Positions 1 through 9,972 are shown, counted from the stretch's first letter. The stretch: 64,000 bases of DNA from an uncultured Clostridium sp. (GCA_948471055.1 CAOKQZ010000002.1:1-64000), one strand, 5' to 3'. Notes: generated by a model from the sequence alone, not told the origin. Numbers and translations: made by a program.

Positions 1-330
1 AGTTGAAGTTTCGGTGGAATCTGCCACATTGTCTGCTACTTCAGACGAAGCATCGATGGAATCTGCTACACTGTCTGTTACTTCAGTTGAAGCATCGGTG
101 GAATCTGCCACACTGTCTGTTACTTCAGTTGAAGCATCGGTGGAATCTGCCACACTGTCTGTTACTTCAGTTGAAGTTTCGGTGGAATCTGCCACATTGT
201 CTGCTACTTCAGACGAAGCATCGGTGGAATCCGCTACACTGTCTGCTACTTCAGACGAAGCATCGGTGGAATCTGCCACACTGTCTGTTACCTCAGATGA
301 AGCATCGGTGGAATCTGCTACACTTGTAGA
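1..330 (-). repeat. 42-bp tandem repeats (14 codons) in the surface protein stalk
   Basis: At least seven near-identical 42-bp units run from the left edge to about 330. Each encodes about 14 residues of the form DSVADSTDASSEVT. Units differ by a few bases (Ser/Thr, Val/Ala, Ser-Asn swaps). The array continues beyond the window. The period is an exact multiple of three, so copy-number change keeps the frame. Confidence 0.9.
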
Positions 331-2070
331 TACTGCTGTACTTTGTGCCTTTACAGAATAAGAACTTGAGTCAGATGGCTTAGGAAGCATCACTGTATAC
401 TGGTCTGTTTCAACATCAGGGTTTAAGATAATCGATGTTGGTGCACTTGTGGAATAATCTATAGTAAAATCAGGTGCAATCCAAGAGCCAGAAACATCCG
501 TTACCATGAAAGGTAAATTTTTAATATCGACACCCTCCTTAACAGTAAAAATAAATGTAGTTAAGGTACCATCATTTAAAAGCCCCATATTAGAAGTATA
601 TCCAGCAACAACTCCCTGAGCATTTATTTTTCCTCCACCCATACCGTCAGGAACTTCTGATCCTACATAAGTTAAGATAGAAGAATCAAACACAGGTTTA
701 TAAGTTACGTTTGAATTCCTTCCAGAAGGGTCAGGAAAATGAATATTAACGGTTATCCGTACTTCATTCGGGTTTTCCGTTTTTTCCTGAATCAGATCCA
801 AGACAAAATCAAGTCCATATTCACTTGGTGTAACATCCTCATGTTCAATGACGTTGTATATGGCAGAACTGTCAGTAATATAGTTTTGCTTCATTTCTTC
901 TGAGAATGTTTCATCAAATGCAAACTCTGTATTGACAATATAACTTCCCGTATTGGTGATAGAAAAATCACCATCTTCAGAAACATCATTTACAGAATAG
1001 GTGTAGGTTACTCCTTCTGGCAAAGCACCATCAGGAATGGAGAATTTCAACCCATTTTCATCGGGAACCATATTTTTATCAGTAATAATATAAATGGGTG
1101 CTTTTTCAATGGTTATAGTTGTTTCCATCCCCTCAGGAGTAGCATATCCTTCTGGAACCAAAAATTGTACATAGGCTGTGTTGGTGCCGGCATTGGTTCT
1201 TGTGTTACCAGTATAAACTGGTGTTACATAGTCTGGAAGACCAGTAACTTCAACACAGTATTCCGTGCCATCATAGACAACTGTTATAGCCTCGAAAGAC
1301 CAACCAGTTGTATCGATGACGATAGGTGCAGGGGTATCATCCCCATTATCGTCATCACTACCATCACTGTCACCATCTGGAGTATCTGTTCCATCACCAT
1401 CACCATCTGGAGTATCTGTTCCATCGCCATCACCATCTGGAGTATCTGTTCCATCGCCATCACCATCTGGAGTATCTGTTCCATCGGCATCATCGTCTGG
1501 AGTATCTGTTTCATCGCCATCAGGGGTGTTTGTTTCATCACTAGATGGATCTTTTGTATCTTCAGGTAGAAGACTGTCGAACTCATCAGTTGATGAAACA
1601 GCTTCATAAGAAGATTCTGGTTCTAGAACGACAACCTGGTAATTGATTGGCTTAGGTGCTACTACAGTGGGAGCAAGGCTATAAACCTTCTTCTCACCGG
1701 TTATAGTATTTTCTAAGTTAATGGATAAACCAATTACCTCAAAACTTTTACACCGAACCATTAGCTGTACCGTTCCAGGCTTACTTTCTTCAAGCCTTTC
1801 AATAGAAATGTACTCATTTTCGACATTTTCATCAAAAGACAGCCAGACCCCCCCACCAATACAGAACATAATTTCAGATACTTGCCAGCCTTTGCCATTA
1901 ACAGGATAAGAAAGCAGATAGCTCTTATCCTTTGTCATCTTGAAGTCCCGGTTCTCTTCTGAGAAATTGACTTCGTCAATTTCAGCAGCATACACTGCAG
2001 GTGTGATCCCGTAAAACAGAATCATAAAGGTTGCTAGGAATGTGGTTAAAAACTTGTTGAATTTACGCAT
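1..2070 (-). CDS. Repeat-rich secreted surface protein (C-terminus off the window)
   Basis: An open frame of 690 codons runs from an ATG at 2070 (preceded by GAGGAGGAAAACA) to the left edge. It starts with a signal peptide of about 28 residues (charged MRKFNKF, hydrophobic core, AYA-A cleavage site). Then come a region of about 150 residues, an acidic TDTPDGDGDG linker, an MBG/YDG-like module (VVYDGTEYCVEV), a cohesin- or Ig-like beta region (ILTYVGSEVPDG) and a Ser/Thr/Asp/Glu-rich stalk of 14-residue repeats. This suggests a cell-wall-displayed adhesin or scaffold; any anchor motif lies outside the window. Base composition is richer in G+C than the neighbours. Three in-frame CGG codons (plus-strand 757, 1753, 1948) sit where Arg is plausible and skipping a base gives early stops, unlike the conserved genes here. 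Function is unknown; acquisition by transfer is inferred. Confidence 0.85.
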   Translation of the reverse strand, partial: MRKFNKFLTTFLATFMILFYGITPAVYAAEIDEVNFSEENRDFKMTKDKSYLLSYPVNGKGWQVSEIMFCIGGGVWLSFDENVENEYISIERLEESKPGTVQLMVRCKSFEVIGLSINLENTITGEKKVYSLAPTVVAPKPINYQVVVLEPESSYEAVSSTDEFDSLLPEDTKDPSSDETNTPDGDETDTPDDDADGTDTPDGDGDGTDTPDGDGDGTDTPDGDGDGTDTPDGDSDGSDDDNGDDTPAPIVIDTTGWSFEAITVVYDGTEYCVEVTGLPDYVTPVYTGNTRTNAGTNTAYVQFLVPEGYATPEGMETTITIEKAPIYIITDKNMVPDENGLKFSIPDGALPEGVTYTYSVNDVSEDGDFSITNTGSYIVNTEFAFDETFSEEMKQNYITDSSAIYNVIEHEDVTPSEYGLDFVLDLIQEKTENPNEVRITVNIHFPDPSGRNSNVTYKPVFDSSILTYVGSEVPDGMGGGKINAQGVVAGYTSNMGLLNDGTLTTFIFTVKEGVDIKNLPFMVTDVSGSWIAPDFTIDYSTSAPTSIILNPDVETDQYTVMLPKPSDSSSYSVKAQSTAVSTSVADSTDASSEVTDSVADSTDASSEVADSVADSTDASSEVADNVADSTETSTEVTDSVADSTDASTEVTDSVADSTDASTEVTDSVADSIDASSEVADNVADSTETST
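1361..1525 (-). repeat. 30-bp tandem repeats coding a TDTPDGDGDG linker
   Basis: About five 30-bp units encode ten-residue blocks of Thr-Asp-Thr-Pro-Asp-Gly-Asp-Gly-Asp-Gly. Units at both ends have diverged. The acidic, Gly/Pro-rich composition fits a flexible extracellular linker, perhaps calcium binding (inference). Confidence 0.85.
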
Positions 2071-2428
2071 TGTTTTCCTCCTCTAACACGTATTTGCTGT
2101 TGTTTGGTAACTTTAAAAAACAAAGTTACAGGCTACTATATATAAATAGTCAAAAGACTAGTTGTATAATTATATCATTAGTTTCCCATAAAGTCTAGCC
2201 TAAACAGTAACCTTTTTCTAAATTTAATGGTTAACCCATTGAAAAAAATGAGGAAATGTTATAGAATAATAACGAAAAAGTTATTTTTTATAAAAAGCCG
2301 TCATATCCAATCGCAAACTATCATAAAAAGCCGAAAACTTTTTGAAATAGAGTACTAAATATGACAAACTATTCAAAAGATTAAGATTAAAATAGATACG
2401 AATATTTAGAAAAGTAAGAGGTGGTCAT
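2071..2428. promoter_or_regulatory. Divergent intergenic region between the surface protein and spoIIE
   Basis: This 358-bp AT-rich stretch contains no gene. It must carry the promoters of both divergent genes. The motif ATAAAAAGCCG occurs twice (about 2290 and 2323). A GTTAACCCATTG stretch lies near 2230. I could not assign a confident -35/-10 pair. A sporulation-type promoter for spoIIE would be expected close to 2380-2410. Confidence 0.4.
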
Positions 2429-4915
2429 ATGTTTCAAAATATACAAGGACAAGCTGATTTTGAACAAGAAGAAGTACTAGAAAAACAAGATAAAATAAAA
2501 CGATTTTTGAAGGTGGCTCTAACACCACAAAAAATCTTAGTATATATAGCATGTTTCATGCTATCTAGCATTCAATGTGTAGGAGAAATTGCGCCATTTG
2601 CCATTGCGATTTTAGGAGCCTGCCTTTCAAACCGCATTCCGGTTCTTATGGTATATATCAGTACCTTACTTGGTACCTTTGTAGGTTTAGGGTCAACCAG
2701 TGCCTTAACCTATCTTTTAACCTCACTTGTATTTATTGTGATGACACTCATTTGGAAACCAAAAGAAGGGTTAGAATATGAAAATGAAAAGTTGAAACTA
2801 GGAAAATATGTGATATTATCCTCGTTTTTAGTACAAGTCTCGAAAATGCTATTTGGAGACTTTTTAGTGTATGATTTGGTTGTTAGCATGGGAATTGCAA
2901 TTACCTCATACATTTTCTATAAAATATTTGCAAACTCCCTAATTGTGATAAATCAATTTGGAAAGAAGAGAGCCTTTGCCATTGAAGAAGTGATTGGAGC
3001 AAGCATTCTACTTGCCATTGCAGCTTCAAGTTTTCGTGGGTTTGCCATTTTTGGGTTTGAAATACGAACCATTTTAAGCATTTTAGTCGTACTCGTACTG
3101 GGCTGGAAAAATGGAGTACTAGTAGGAGCTACCACAGGAATTACCATTGGAACGATTTTAGGACTAATTGGTAGAGATGACCCAATTATCATTGCTTCTT
3201 ATGCGCTATCTGGTATGGTAGCAGGGATTTTCTCAAGATTTGGCAAATTTGGGGTAATTGTAGGGTTTATTTTAGGAAATGCCATTTTAACCTATGTAAC
3301 CAATGGAAATACGGGTTCTATTATTTATTTTAAAGAGATTTTAATCGCCTCTTTAGGCTTACTATTGGTACCAGCAAGCATTCAAATTGATATTGAAGAA
3401 CTATTTGGAAAAGCGAAACTATTACAAGCAGGAAGTGTAGGAAGCTTGCAAGAAACCAGAGATACCATTTACCGCCTAAACAATGTATCAAAAACCATTT
3501 CGGATATTGCAGATACTTATAAAGAAGCAGCTACTACGCTTATAGAAGAAGAGGAAGTTATAAAAAAGGAAAACGAAAAAATCTTTACCGAACAATTACT
3601 AGAAAATATAGAAGAATGTAAGAATAACATTTTATATGAGGATATGCAAAATATTGAACAATCCGAAATGCTAGAAGACTTATTTAGTCTATTAGTAGAA
3701 AACCAAAAAATAACAAAAGAGGATTTATTACATGTGCTAGAAAATCATAACAATTATGTAATAGGTTTTGATAATGAAGAAGTAAGTAAAAGCCTAGAGC
3801 AAGATATAAAACAGATTGTTACCATGATGAATGAAGCTTACCAGATAAGCAAAGTAAAATTTATTTGGAAACACAAAATAGAAGAAAATAAAAAAACAAT
3901 GGTAAATCAGTTAGATGGCGTTTCAAAGGTCATTTCTGCACTAGCAGAAGATATGGAACAATCCGAAGACCAAGCAAATGAGTTTATTATGGAAAAAGAA
4001 GAAATTTTAAATCTTGCCAAAAACCGTAATGTGGAAATAAAAGATTTAAAAATTAGAAGAGAAAAAACAGGAAGATACATCATCAATGTGTATGTGGATA
4101 CCTGCTGTGAAGAAAACGAAAAACGAGGATGTACCGTAGAAATATTAGAAAAAATATTATCCAAAGTATTAGAAGAAAAAATCGTACTACAAAAAAACAA
4201 TTGTGGACAAAAGAAAGACACCAATCTTTGTATTAACACTTATACTTCACAAGACCGATACACCTTGCAACTAGGTATATCCAGACAAACCAAACAAGGC
4301 TCCCCAATTTCTGGAGACACTTCCACCAGCTTAAAGCTAGAAGACGGAAAATACCTACTTGCCATTAGTGATGGTATGGGAACCGGGCCAAAAGCAAGAC
4401 AAAGTAGCAAAATAGCGATTAAAATGCTAGAACGCTTACTAAGCGGAGGGTTCGACAAAGACAGCTCTATCGAACTAATTAACACAACCCTATCCGCCAG
4501 TGCAGGAGAAGACGACACCTATGCTACATTAGATATTGCCATACTAGACCTATATGCCGGAAACATCGAATTTATCAAAAATGGAGCCTGCCCAACCTAT
4601 ATGAAACAAAATGGAAAAGTACAAATCATAAAAGCACTATCCTTACCAGCAGGGATCTTAGACAATATCAGCCTGGTGGTATACGACAAAGACGTAGCAG
4701 ACAATGATATACTAGTTATGTGTTCAGACGGTATCATGGAATCCAACACCGAATACCAAAACAAAGAACTATGGGTAAGAGACATTTTAGAAAGCATCGG
4801 AACCGACAATGTCCAAAAAATAGCAGACATCATTACAAAAGAAGCCATCGATAATGGTTATGGGCAAGTAAAAGACGACATGACCATCATTGTCGCAAAA
4901 ATGACAAAAAAATAA
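2429..4915 (+). CDS. spoIIE: Stage II sporulation protein E, membrane-bound PP2C-type phosphatase
   Basis: The 828-residue product has the full SpoIIE layout. A cytoplasmic N-terminus of about 30 residues is followed by about ten hydrophobic segments (residues 35-320), a coiled regulatory region (about 340-590) and a C-terminal PP2C-like domain (about 600-825) with SDGMGTG, AGEDDTYATLD, CSDGIMES and KDDMTI motifs. In Bacillus SpoIIE dephosphorylates SpoIIAA to release sigma-F in the forespore and acts at the polar septum. Start ATG 2429 follows AAGAGGTGGTCAT. The gene stands alone, with a hairpin terminator just after it. It has no in-frame CGG codon. It indicates a spore-forming ancestry. 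Confidence 0.95.
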   Translation: MFQNIQGQADFEQEEVLEKQDKIKRFLKVALTPQKILVYIACFMLSSIQCVGEIAPFAIAILGACLSNRIPVLMVYISTLLGTFVGLGSTSALTYLLTSLVFIVMTLIWKPKEGLEYENEKLKLGKYVILSSFLVQVSKMLFGDFLVYDLVVSMGIAITSYIFYKIFANSLIVINQFGKKRAFAIEEVIGASILLAIAASSFRGFAIFGFEIRTILSILVVLVLGWKNGVLVGATTGITIGTILGLIGRDDPIIIASYALSGMVAGIFSRFGKFGVIVGFILGNAILTYVTNGNTGSIIYFKEILIASLGLLLVPASIQIDIEELFGKAKLLQAGSVGSLQETRDTIYRLNNVSKTISDIADTYKEAATTLIEEEEVIKKENEKIFTEQLLENIEECKNNILYEDMQNIEQSEMLEDLFSLLVENQKITKEDLLHVLENHNNYVIGFDNEEVSKSLEQDIKQIVTMMNEAYQISKVKFIWKHKIEENKKTMVNQLDGVSKVISALAEDMEQSEDQANEFIMEKEEILNLAKNRNVEIKDLKIRREKTGRYIINVYVDTCCEENEKRGCTVEILEKILSKVLEEKIVLQKNNCGQKKDTNLCINTYTSQDRYTLQLGISRQTKQGSPISGDTSTSLKLEDGKYLLAISDGMGTGPKARQSSKIAIKMLERLLSGGFDKDSSIELINTTLSASAGEDDTYATLDIAILDLYAGNIEFIKNGACPTYMKQNGKVQIIKALSLPAGILDNISLVVYDKDVADNDILVMCSDGIMESNTEYQNKELWVRDILESIGTDNVQKIADIITKEAIDNGYGQVKDDMTIIVAKMTKK

Positions 4916-4923
4916 ACTAAATA

Positions 4924-4946
4924 AAAGGAGAGCAAAGCTCTCCTTT
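4924..4946 (+). terminator. Terminator hairpin after spoIIE
   Basis: A 10-bp perfect stem, AAAGGAGAGC / GCTCTCCTTT with an AAA loop, begins eight bases after the spoIIE stop. The following T-run is interrupted because a group II intron begins at about 4953, as expected for class C introns, which insert just past terminator stems. Confidence 0.8.
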
Positions 4947-4952
4947 AACCAA

Positions 4953-6560
4953 GTGCGACGGGCATGTCGTTTAGTTAATCGGTGAAAGTCCGTAGTGGAG
5001 GTATACATCGCCAACCACATAGTGAAACACAAGCGTTCCATCGTGAGGTGAGACGTGGAGGAAGTGTGTAGCAAAATCTTGGCTCAATGAACAAAAACTT
5101 GATACCAAGGCTTGATAAGAGGGTAAGGCTACTTGCGAAGTCAAAGTCCAAAAGATGTATGTAACCTTATCAAGTAAATCAAGTGAGTAAAAGAGGAAAA
5201 TTAAACGACTTACCCCGTGAGGTCTTGCGGACATTAGAAATAGTGGTCGAAAAAGGTTTATGGCAAGAAGTCAGCAAATACCATAGTAGGAAAAAATTTT
5301 TCCGAAGGGTTGAACAATTTGTAGTGTTTCAAACGCCAAAATTAGGGACGAATAACAATTAGAATGTGTTAATGAGGAGAGCATAGGCGTATCCTAGAGG
5401 GTTACTCAAAATCAATGATTTATTCGTCATCGAGAAAGGAGAAGGAGAAACAAGCATGGAACTTTTAGAACAAATCTTAGCAAAAGAAAATCTTAACCAA
5501 GCATACGAAAAAGTAAAGTCAAACAAAGGAGTAGCAGGAGTAGACGGAATAACAGTATACGAAGTAGATGAGTATATAAAAGCGAACAAGGAAAAACTGC
5601 TAAATCAAATACGCAAGAGGAAATATGAGCCACAATCAGTAAAGAGAGTACAGATACCAAAAGAAAACGGCAAAATGAGAAATTTAGGAATACCAACAGT
5701 ATTTGATAGGATAATACAACAAGCAATGGTACAAGTGCTAAGTCCAATATTTGAAAAAAATTTGCAACAACAGTTATGGATTTAGACCCAACAGGAGATG
5801 TGAACAGGCAGTAATAAAAGCACTAGAATACTTAAATGACGGTTATGAATGGATAGTAGATATAGACCTAGAGAAGTTTTTCGATACAGTAGACCAAGAC
5901 AGACTAATCAATATCATAATGAGGACAATAAAAGACGGAGACGTAGTATCATTAATAAGAAAGTACCTAAGTGCAAGAGTAATGGATAAAGGAATAGTCA
6001 AAGCAACAGAGAAAGGAACACCACAAGGAGGAAATTTAAGTCCATTGTTATCAAATATAATGTTAAATGAACTAGATAAAGAATTAGAAGGTCGAGGCTT
6101 GAAATTTGTACGCTATGCGGATGACTGTATCATAATGGTTAAGAGTGAGAAAACAGCAAACCGAGTATTAAGTTCAGTAACAAAATTTATTGAAAAGAAA
6201 TTAGGTTTAAAGGTAAATGCAGAAAAGAGCAAAGAAACAAGACTAACCAAGACAAAGTATTTAAGTTTTAGTTTTTGGAAAGAGACAAAAGGAAAGTGGA
6301 AACCAAAACCACATATAAAAGCATATCAAAAACTAAAAAGAAAATTAAAAGCATTAACTAAGAGAAATTGGAGTATAAGTTTAGACAATAGAATAAAAAT
6401 ACAAATGGTGCACGTAGTACTCACAATATATGTTTTGTATTAAAAGGAGGGAGTGTGAATAGTACATCTATTTCGCAGGGACTTCGCCCTTGTTTTTCTC
6501 TTAGATCTAATGGGATAAGCATAATCAGTGGAGATGGACAGAGTATAGAGACAGCCTATA
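4953..6560 (+). mobile_element. Group II intron, probably class C, 3'-truncated
   Basis: The 5' end GTGCGACGGG and the GGTGAAAGTCCG block at about 4980 are typical group II intron sequence. About 500 nt of structured RNA precede an intron-encoded reverse transcriptase. Its position directly after the spoIIE terminator stem is the usual class C target. The 3' side is doubtful: the RT ends early and I cannot find a clear domain V hairpin between 6444 and 6560. This looks like an inactive remnant. The exact 3' boundary is uncertain. Confidence 0.75.
5456..6443 (+). pseudogene. ltrA: Group II intron reverse transcriptase, frameshifted and truncated
   Basis: The N-terminal part (MELLEQILAKENLNQAYEKV, KGVAGVDG, IPKENGKMRNLGIPT) and the RT core (NNSYGFRPNRRCEQA, DLEKFFDTV, GTPQGGNLSPLLSN, YADD at about 6114) match intron-encoded RTs of the class C type. 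The reading frame breaks at about 5757 in an A7T3 run. This is a homopolymer indel, not the C-before-GGN break seen elsewhere in the window. The protein then stops at 6443, just after the NWSISL block, so the thumb/maturase part is missing. Non-functional as it stands. Confidence 0.85.
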
Positions 6561-6580
6561 CAATAGGAAAATAAGATAAA

Positions 6581-6616
6581 AAAGTAAAGAGTGATTTTTT
6601 AATCGCTCTTTACTTT
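6581..6616 (+). terminator. Strong terminator hairpin
   Basis: A 16-bp stem, AAAGTAAAGAGTGATT / AATCGCTCTTTACTTT (one G-T pair), with a short T loop and a T-rich tail. It probably terminates transcription coming through the intron remnant and insulates the downstream WG-repeat gene. Confidence 0.8.
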
Positions 6617-6670
6617 TCTTTACAAAAATGATATAGTAGGATATGTAAAAATAGACTTTGGAGGGAATTT

Positions 6671-8189
6671 ATGAGTAGACGGAAGACGATATGATCCAGA
6701 ATCCAAATTGAATCTGAAAAAAGTATTTGCAGTAGTGATGGCAATTGCTGTTATGATTATGTTTGTGATTGGCATTAAAACTTTGCTTTCTGGAGATACA
6801 AAGGATAAGGAACTTGCAAGTAATCGCTATTACCCTTGCTTTACAGGAGAAAAATGGGGAGTTATTAATGGAAAAGGGGAATTTGTCATTGAACCTACCT
6901 TTGAGGAAATGATTACGGTACCAGATAGTAAAAACGATATTTTTATTTGTATGCAAGAAGTCAATTACGAAACAGGAAGTTATAAGGTAAAAGTACTAAA
7001 TTCCAAAAACAAGGAAATATTAACGAATTACGACCTTGTAGAAGCCATTGAAAATACAGACGAAAATTATAATATGTGGTATGAAGAAGGCGTGTTAAAA
7101 GTAAAAAAAGGCGAGAATTACGGAATGGTAAGCTTACTTGGAAAAGAGCTTTTAAAACCAGAATACCAAAATATTACCGCATTACCAGGAACGAAAAATA
7201 GCTTTATCTTAAAAAAAGAAGACAAGGTGGGACTATGTGATAAGAAAGGGAAAATAATTGTTCCTGTAGAATACACCGAAATTAAGTCAATTGAAAACGA
7301 CTATAAAAAAGGCTATATTGTAAAAAATGTAGACGGAAATTATGGCGTAATCGACTTTAACTCCAAAGTAATACTAGAACCAAAATATGAAGACATTCAA
7401 GAGGTAAGCGGAAATAAAACCTATGTTGTAAAACAAGAAGGAAAATGGAAATTAATCAATGAAAAACAAGAAGTGGTATTAGAAGACAAATTTGAACAAG
7501 TCGCCAAAGTAGAAGAAGATAAGATAATCATAGTAAAAGATAATCGATACGGGGTACTAAGCATTTCTGGAGAAGAAATACTACCACCACAATACGAAAA
7601 ACTAAAAGTAGCATTTGGAGACTACTATATTGCTAAAAAAGACGGAAAGTATGGCGTAATTAGTAATACATCAGAGGAAAAGATACCATTTACCTATGAA
7701 AATATTTCTTACCAAACCGAAACCGACTTTTTCATAGCAGATAAAGAAAACGGAACCGAACAAGACTTATTTAACAACAAATTTGAAAAAAGATTAACAG
7801 GAATGTTTTCTAACCTAGAACTAGAAAAAGGATATTTCAGGCTATATCATAACCAAAACTACAATTACTATAACTTCAAATTTGAGCAAAAAGAAGCAAA
7901 AGAAGTATTAACCGCAAACGAAATTTACTTAAGCAAAAAAGACGGAAAATACGGTTATGTAGGAAAAGACGGAAATATAGTAGTAGATTATATTTACGAA
8001 GACGGAACCGAATTAAATAACTATGGTTATGCCGCAGTTAAACAAAATGGAAAATGGGGAGCAATCGATAAAACAGGGAAAGTGGTAGTAGAGCCAACCT
8101 ACGAATTACCAAATAATATGGTAATCGACTTTATTGGAAAATGGCATTTAGCTGGCGACCTAAATTCTTACTACTACACCGATAAATAA
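6671..8189 (+). CDS. WG-repeat membrane-anchored protein, with +1 recoding at codon 4
   Basis: Reading from ATG 6671 (SD TTGGAGGG) gives Met-Ser-Arg, then CGG at 6680. Skipping the C gives Gly and continues as GRRYDPESKLNLKKVF into the long frame, about 505 residues in all. Without the skip the frame stops at TGA within four codons. The alternative TTG start at 6708 has no proper SD and loses the basic N-terminus. The protein has one TM helix (about residues 18-40) and many WG-type beta repeats (KWGVINGKGEFVIEP, KYGYVGKDGNIVVDY). WG-repeat proteins are common, poorly characterised surface or periplasm-facing proteins of Clostridia. The start assignment depends on the recoding model. Confidence 0.85.
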
Positions 8190-8217
8190 AAAAGTGGAAA
8201 GAAAGGATATGTAAAAC

Positions 8218-9456
8218 ATGGAACTAAAGACAAAATACCAATATACTTACTTTATTTATCCATACATTGTAAGAGAAAATAAATATACCCAATATTTATT
8301 GAAATTAATAAACCATAAACATTGCAAAGTAAAATTTTTTGAAAAAGAAAAAGACATGGATTTATACCACTATTTTCTACCAAGAATACAAGAATTCATG
8401 TTTCAAAACTTTGCTTACAACAAAGAAAAAATACGAAAATTTGAAGAATTCCATAACGATACCAAGGTGGCCCTTCTTTCGAAATATCCAGTCACCATGT
8501 TCGAATACGACCTAAAAAGTGACATGCAAGGAAAAGCAGGAGAGGAAGAAGGAATTTTCTTCCATATGCAAAAAATGCAATTAATTTGTTTTCGTACAGG
8601 CATCTGCTTTTTGGTCATGAAAACCAATATTGAAGAAAGCAAAGACTTCCGAGATGTACTAGATTTTAACTACAAATTTCGTGACATTCATTCAGAATTA
8701 AAAGGGCTAAAACAATACGAAAATATTCGTATGCAAACCACAACCTTTGGAGAAGTACAAAAATTAACTGACCTCATAAAAGAACTTACTGGAAAGGTAG
8801 AAGATGCCAAAGCCTTAGATATCGATACAAACCGTTTTCTTACCTATGCCTATACCTGTATGGAGCAAGAACATTGGAAAGACGATAAGCAATTTGAAGA
8901 CATTGAATTTGAATTTTTTAAATATGCCAATATCTACCCAAGTTCCTATAAATCCAATTTTGACAAAAGGCATATGGAAATTTTATCAAAATGGAATTTT
9001 ATACGAACCGGTTTTACCAAAGAAGGAATGGGCTTACTAACCTCTGGCATTGACCACCATAATTATACCAAATTACCATATTTATACGAAAACCAATATT
9101 TATATACCTACATCCTTGCACAATACCAAAAAATCTATCTAAAAAAATTAGAAAAAGAAGCCAAAAACAAGCAAACCCTAGAAAAAGCAAGACAACATTT
9201 TATAAGCTTCTCAAAAGATTTATGGATTGGCGAAGTAACCCATGATGATGTAGGAACAAACATCTACCAAAAAACAAGACAAGTAAATGAAGTACAAAAA
9301 TTATATGATACCATAAAAGCAAAATTTGACCTAGCCTACAAAGAACGAAACCTAGAAAAAGAAAACAAAATCAACAAAATTGTTCTTGTTATCCTAGGCA
9401 TATCCTTATTATTAAATGTAATCAACTTCATTGCTCTAATTCATTTAAAACAATAA
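8218..9456 (+). CDS. Conserved hypothetical protein with C-terminal membrane anchor
   Basis: The 412-residue product is charged and mainly helical, with a single C-terminal hydrophobic segment (about 388-408, IVLVILGISLLLNVINFIAL). It starts 28 bp after the WG-repeat gene with an SD (GGAAAGAAAGGATATG), so the two are probably co-transcribed. I recognise no catalytic motif. The topology (large cytoplasmic domain, tail anchor) resembles CorA-like or tail-anchored regulatory proteins, but nothing else supports such a role. Codon use matches the conserved genes. Confidence 0.7.
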   Translation: MELKTKYQYTYFIYPYIVRENKYTQYLLKLINHKHCKVKFFEKEKDMDLYHYFLPRIQEFMFQNFAYNKEKIRKFEEFHNDTKVALLSKYPVTMFEYDLKSDMQGKAGEEEGIFFHMQKMQLICFRTGICFLVMKTNIEESKDFRDVLDFNYKFRDIHSELKGLKQYENIRMQTTTFGEVQKLTDLIKELTGKVEDAKALDIDTNRFLTYAYTCMEQEHWKDDKQFEDIEFEFFKYANIYPSSYKSNFDKRHMEILSKWNFIRTGFTKEGMGLLTSGIDHHNYTKLPYLYENQYLYTYILAQYQKIYLKKLEKEAKNKQTLEKARQHFISFSKDLWIGEVTHDDVGTNIYQKTRQVNEVQKLYDTIKAKFDLAYKERNLEKENKINKIVLVILGISLLLNVINFIALIHLKQ

Positions 9457-9477
9457 AACCACGAAGCCCAACAAGAA

Positions 9478-9526
9478 AGCCCCTTTAACAAGGGGGCTGT
9501 CGGCAAAGCCGACTGGGGGTTCTAAA
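9478..9526. repeat. GC-rich double hairpin, likely terminator repeat
   Basis: Two adjacent stems: AGCCCCTT / AAGGGGGCT and GTCGGC AAA GCCGAC, followed by GACTGGGGGTTCT. The last motif recurs in the terminator at 55661-55693, so this is probably one family of dispersed terminator-like repeats. Confidence 0.6.
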
Positions 9527-9537
9527 GGAGAATACTC

Positions 9538-9910
9538 ATGCAAATAAAATGCGGAACCGATATCATTGAAATAGCAAGAATTAAGGAAACCATTGAAGAC
9601 ACCGATGGAGCCTTTTTAAAAAGAGTCTATACCGAATCAGAAATTGCCTATTGTGAAGCCAAAAAAAAGATGAAATACCAGCACTATGCAGCAAGATTTG
9701 CAGCAAAAGAGGCTACCTTTAAGGCAATTTCTGGATTTTTTGCACCCTACGAAATCACTTGGAAAGACATCGAAGTAACAAATGACAAAAACGGAAGACC
9801 GAGGCTTGAATTAATACGGAAAACAAATCCCAAACCTAGAAAACATCGACATAAGCCTATCTCATTGCAAAGAATACGCCATCGCCAATGTTACCCTATT
9901 GTGCCTGTAA
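9538..9910 (+). CDS. acpS: Holo-[acyl-carrier-protein] synthase, with +1 recoding at CGG 9817
   Basis: AcpS transfers 4'-phosphopantetheine from CoA to the conserved serine of acyl carrier protein and is normally essential for lipid synthesis. The N-terminal frame shows GTDIIEIARI (metal-binding Asp), YCEAKKK and FAAKEATFKA. At 9817 the frame reads ATA CGG AAA. Dropping the C gives ATA GGA AAA and continues through SLSHCKEYAIANV, the conserved C-terminal block, to a stop at 9908-9910. The product is about 123 residues, normal for AcpS. Unshifted, the frame gives a meaningless basic tail. It follows a double hairpin and precedes tatD. Confidence 0.93.
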
Positions 9911-9944
9911 AATAATGCTATATCCAATATTAAATCTTGTGCCT

Positions 9945-9972
9945 GTAGGGGCCCGTATATCATGTAGGCCCT
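9945..9972. repeat. GTAGGGG-type palindromic repeat
   Basis: TGTAGGGGCCCGTATATCATG then TAGGCCCT: an imperfect palindrome beginning TGTAGGGGC, one of seven similar small elements in intergenic spaces of this window. Confidence 0.55.

Noticed and set aside
1..330. Repeat array as a CRISPR locus
   Set aside because: The units are contiguous without unique spacers and keep a coding frame. No CRISPR array or cas gene is visible anywhere in the window.
1..361. Plus-strand ORFs in the 42-bp repeats and at 1165-1909
   Set aside because: They are shadows of the minus-strand surface protein, which has a signal peptide, SD and sensible composition.
5751..5785. The RT frameshift at about 5757 as another recoding site
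   Set aside because: There is no CGG; the break is in an A7T3 run and the gene is also truncated at its 3' end. This is ordinary decay.
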